In this document: positions 61,142 to 64,000 of the stretch, one piece after another
Numbering within the stretch: the stretch's first letter is position 1
How the letters are laid out: the number at the start of each line of letters is the position of its first letter
From: Streptomyces sp. NBC_01353
GTDB lineage: Bacteria; Actinomycetota; Actinomycetes; Streptomycetales; Streptomycetaceae
DNA length: 64,000 nucleotides
NCBI RefSeq assembly: GCF_036237275.1
Contig: NZ_CP108352.1
Coordinates: 6,076,001 to 6,140,000, forward strand
Reading direction: 5' to 3'
Made by a program: the position numbers and the translations under genes
The notes under the pieces: model-generated
What the model saw: the letters and a program-made list of their open reading frames with translations, nothing else
The model's database searches: none
Told to the model about the DNA's origin: nothing

Positions 61142-64000
61142 GTGCTCTATTCCGTCCTCGGCCCTACCCAGGTCCACACCGTCCACGGCACCCCCGTCGC
61201 TCTCGGCGGGGCCAGGCTGCGGGCGCTGCTGACCGTACTGGCCCTGCGTGCCGGGCGGATCGTGCCGGTCGGCGTCCTCGTCGACGAGGTGTGGGACGGT
61301 GCCCCGCCCGCCGACGGCGCCGCGGCGCTCCAGGCCCTGGTGGGCCGGTTGCGGCGGGCGCTCGGGCGGGAGGCCGTGGAGTCGTCCCCGGGCGGCTACC
61401 GGCTGGCGGCCGGGCCCGAGGACGTGGACGCGCACCGCTTCGAGCGGCTGGCGGGGGAGGGCGTACGGGCGTTCGGTGCGGGCGACCCGGTGCGGGCGGC
61501 TGAGCTGCTCGACGAGGCGCTCGGTCTGTGGCGCGGGCCCGCGCTCGCCGACCTGCCGGACCGCACGGCGGAGGCCGCCCGCTGGGAGGCCCGCCGCCTC
61601 GACGCCCGCCGGGCTCGCCTCGACGCCGCCCTCGCGCTGGGCGAGGGCGCATCGGTCCTCCCCGAACTGGCCGCGCTCTGCGAGGCCCACCCGCTCGACG
61701 AACCCCTCCAGGCCCTGCGCATCCGCGCCCTCCGAGACACGGGCCGCGCGGCGGAGGCCCTCGCCGCGTACGAGTCCTTCCGCCGCGACCTGGCGAACCG
61801 CCTGGGCACGGACCCGTCCCCGTCCCTGCGCGCGCTCCACGCGGAGCTGCTGTCGCCGACGCCGGAGGCCCGGACGGCACGCCCGGGGCAGGGGCCGTAC
61901 GCCGACGGGGTACGCGACGGGGTACGGGGCGCTGCCCGCGAAGCCGTCACGCCGGACCGGGGCGGCATCACCCCGCGGCAGGAATCACCTGCACCCGGCG
62001 AGGCGCAGGACACGACCAGTGGTCCCGCCGGGCCCGCGGGGCGGGGCGGATCCGGGGCCGCGGTGGCCCCGGCGGCCCATCCGGGCGGTCCGGCCCCGGC
62101 GCCGCAGTCCCCGGCCACGGGGCGCGCGGCCGAGCCCCTGACCCCGGGCGGTTCCCAGGACGCCGCAGGCCCTGCGGCGGGGACTCTGCCTCCGGGTGGT
62201 TCCCAGGACGCCGCAGGCCGCGCGGCGGGGAGGCTGGACGAGGGCGGCCCCCGCCGCGGCGCGGAGCCCCTCGCGGGTCACGCGTACCGCGCGGTCTCAC
62301 CACCCCGCCCCGGCAATCTCCGTGCGCGGCTCACCAGTTTCGTCGGGCGCGGGCAGGACATCGCGCAGCTCCGGGACGACCTGTACGGCAGTCGGCTCGT
62401 CACCCTTCTCGGGCCCGGCGGGGCCGGGAAGACGCGGCTCTCTCAGGAGGGGGCCGAGCATGCCGCCGACGGCGGGGCGTGGCCGGACGGGGTCTGGCTC
62501 GCCGAACTCGCGCCCGTGACCGACCCCGAGGCCGTCACCGAGGCCGTGCTCGGCGCCGTCGGGGCGCGCGAGACCGTGCTGCGCGGCGCGGGCGCCGAAG
62601 AGCTGCGCGGCACCGACACCCCGCTCGGGCGCCTCGTCGAACACTGCGCCTCGCGCCGGCTCCTGCTGATCCTGGACAACTGCGAACACGTGGTGGACGC
62701 GGCCGCGGCCCTCGCGGAGTCGCTCCTCGCCCGGTGCCCGGGCGTGACGGTTCTCGCCACGAGCCGCGAACCGCTCGGCGTCCCGGGGGAGTTCCTGCGT
62801 CCCGTGGAGCCGCTGCCGCCCGAGAGCGCGCTGCGTCTGCTCGGGGAGCGCGGGGCCGCGGCCCGGCCCGGTTTCGACCCCGACGACGACCCCGAGGCGT
62901 GTGACGAGATCTGCCGACGCCTCGACGGCCTCCCGCTCGCGATCGAGCTGGCTGCGGCGCGGCTGCGGCTGCTGACCCCACGTCAGATCGCCGACCGCCT
63001 CGACGACCGCTTCCATCTCCTCACCTCGGGAGCCCGTACCGTCCTGCCCCGGCAGCAGACCCTCCGCGCGGTGGTCGACTGGTCCTGGGATCTGCTCGAC
63101 GCGCCCGAACGGGCCGTCCTGCGCCGGCTGTCCGCGTTCACGGGCGGCTGCGACCTGGAGGCGGCGGAGGCGGTCTGCACGGAACCCGTCCGTCCGACCG
63201 CGGAGGCCCACGAGACCGCCCCGCGCGCGGACACCCTCGACGTGCTCGGGTCGCTCGTCGACAAGTCGCTGGTCGTCGCCACGCCCGCCGACGACGGGAC
63301 GATGCGCTACCGCCTCCTGGAGACCGTCGCCGAGTACGCCGGCGAGCGCCTCGACGAGGCGGGGGAGCGGGCGGAGATCGAGCGGCGCCATCTCGTCCAC
63401 TACCGCGAACTCGCCCGCCTCACCGACCCCGAACTCCGCGGCGGCGGCCAGCTCCGCGCCATGACCTGGTTCCGCACCGAGTACGAGAACCTGCGCACCG
63501 CCCTGCGCCACGCCGTCGCCGAACGCGACGAGCACGAGGCGCTCATGCTCGTCCACTGCCTGCTCTGGTACTGGCAGCTGCGCGATCTGCGCGCCGACGC
63601 CCTGCACTGGGCCGAGGCCGCCGCCGCCCTCGGGCCCGACCCCTTCGCGCCGCCGGCCGCCCCCGTCGTACCGCTCCACAAACCCTGCACCGCCGCGGCG
63701 CCTCCGCTGAGCGAGGAGCAGCTGTGGGAGGCCCGGCGCGGGGTTCGGCTGATCGAGCTGCTCAACATGGACTACCAGACGGGCCGGTGGACCACCCCCG
63801 AGGGTGGGGAGCGGCTGCGCCGCATCGTCGCCGTCTACCGGCCGGGGCTGCCGCAGATGTGCCGGCTTCCCGGCTCCTTCGCCATCTTCGCCGTCCTCCT
63901 CGTCGGGGCGGCGGACGAGATGCGGGACGTCCTCGACGCCACCGTCGAGTCGTGCCGTGCCTTCGGGTACGACTGGGAGCTCGCCAACGCCCTCCAGACG
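61142..64000 (+). CDS. AfsR-like regulator (SARP/BTAD plus NB-ARC ATPase), 3' end outside window
   Basis: The frame stays open to the right edge, so the protein is partial (at least 953 residues). Residues 1-95 form an OmpR-type DNA-binding winged helix (LRALLTVLALRAGRIVPVGV, VEDEVW-like block as LVDEVWDGAPP). Residues 95-245 form the BTAD domain. A Pro/Gly/Ala-rich linker (about 245-390) follows, then an NB-ARC-type ATPase with Walker A LLGPGGAGKTRL near 420 and Walker B LLLILDNCEHV near 507. Helical repeat parts come after. Such regulators bind direct repeats upstream of secondary-metabolite genes. Start GTG 61142 may be leaderless. Confidence 0.9.
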   Translation, partial: MLYSVLGPTQVHTVHGTPVALGGARLRALLTVLALRAGRIVPVGVLVDEVWDGAPPADGAAALQALVGRLRRALGREAVESSPGGYRLAAGPEDVDAHRFERLAGEGVRAFGAGDPVRAAELLDEALGLWRGPALADLPDRTAEAARWEARRLDARRARLDAALALGEGASVLPELAALCEAHPLDEPLQALRIRALRDTGRAAEALAAYESFRRDLANRLGTDPSPSLRALHAELLSPTPEARTARPGQGPYADGVRDGVRGAAREAVTPDRGGITPRQESPAPGEAQDTTSGPAGPAGRGGSGAAVAPAAHPGGPAPAPQSPATGRAAEPLTPGGSQDAAGPAAGTLPPGGSQDAAGRAAGRLDEGGPRRGAEPLAGHAYRAVSPPRPGNLRARLTSFVGRGQDIAQLRDDLYGSRLVTLLGPGGAGKTRLSQEGAEHAADGGAWPDGVWLAELAPVTDPEAVTEAVLGAVGARETVLRGAGAEELRGTDTPLGRLVEHCASRRLLLILDNCEHVVDAAAALAESLLARCPGVTVLATSREPLGVPGEFLRPVEPLPPESALRLLGERGAAARPGFDPDDDPEACDEICRRLDGLPLAIELAAARLRLLTPRQIADRLDDRFHLLTSGARTVLPRQQTLRAVVDWSWDLLDAPERAVLRRLSAFTGGCDLEAAEAVCTEPVRPTAEAHETAPRADTLDVLGSLVDKSLVVATPADDGTMRYRLLETVAEYAGERLDEAGERAEIERRHLVHYRELARLTDPELRGGGQLRAMTWFRTEYENLRTALRHAVAERDEHEALMLVHCLLWYWQLRDLRADALHWAEAAAALGPDPFAPPAAPVVPLHKPCTAAAPPLSEEQLWEARRGVRLIELLNMDYQTGRWTTPEGGERLRRIVAVYRPGLPQMCRLPGSFAIFAVLLVGAADEMRDVLDATVESCRAFGYDWELANALQT
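62144..62231. repeat. 48-bp in-frame duplication in the AfsR-like linker
   Basis: A 39-bp segment beginning CCGGG(C/T)GGTTCCCAGGA and coding for PGGSQDAAG is present at 62144-62182 and 62192-62231 with few differences. The period of 48 bp keeps the frame. Confidence 0.65.

Overview
The window looks like a stretch of a Streptomyces chromosome. GC content is very high, codon third positions are almost all G or C, starts are often GTG (sometimes TTG or CTG), many genes appear leaderless, and the gene families (PucR-type regulators, Tat-exported PhoD and DyP proteins, F420 enzymes, an AfsR-like regulator, class A RNase P RNA) fit that genus. No tRNA or rRNA gene, CRISPR array or prophage was seen.

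Layout. 1-9.1 kb: a GAF-PucR regulator cut by the left edge, an IS701-type transposase homologue without its catalytic residues, a lipoprotein, an F420-type luciferase-like oxidoreductase, envelope proteins and a cell-wall amidase. 9.1-15.3 kb: a methyltransferase, a cysteine hydrolase, a PucR regulator and a xanthine dehydrogenase locus in which the FAD and 2Fe-2S genes have collapsed into one small chimera in front of an intact molybdenum subunit. 15.4-25.8 kb: two acyl-CoA/sterol side-chain type operons (single-chain double acyl-CoA dehydrogenase plus SCP2-type thiolase; MaoC hydratase plus zinc alcohol dehydrogenase plus SDR). Each is preceded by a KstR-like box and a second shared palindrome. 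Between them lie an MFS exporter, a two-component system and the fused stumps of an ABC transporter. 25.9-28.5 kb: a putative small ORF, a hypothetical protein and an iron-box controlled siderophore-binding lipoprotein. 28.7-31.7 kb: the conserved Nif3 / zinc-ribbon / RNase H-phosphatase operon. 31.8-37.3 kb: a GNAT enzyme, KDPG aldolase, YaaA, an RNB ribonuclease and a MerR-membrane protein pair. 37.4-37.9 kb: rnpB with a strong terminator. 37.9-48.7 kb: MazG-like, NTF2-like, SDR, PhoD, Gfo/Idh/MocA, Bcr-type MFS, Rsm22-like methyltransferase, DDAH-like enzyme, TetR and a prim-pol-like protein. 48.8-55.9 kb: an iron block with efeO-efeB-efeU, a stump of a heme ABC ATPase and a heme oxygenase, with iron boxes at efeO and at the heme oxygenase. 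56-64 kb: methionine aminopeptidase, an MFS protein, F420:NADPH oxidoreductase, a site-2 protease and an AfsR-like regulator running off the right edge.

Two themes stand out. First, shared operators: KstR-like boxes with CTGAC-N5-GTCAG palindromes link the F420 oxidoreductase and the two acyl-CoA operons, and DtxR/DmdR-type iron boxes precede the siderophore-binding protein, efeO and the heme oxygenase. Second, three separate multi-gene deletion scars (xanthine dehydrogenase, ABC transporter, heme ATPase) and one homopolymer-type frameshift lie in 42 kb of otherwise orderly core genome. These are either real gene decay or assembly errors, and raw reads would decide.
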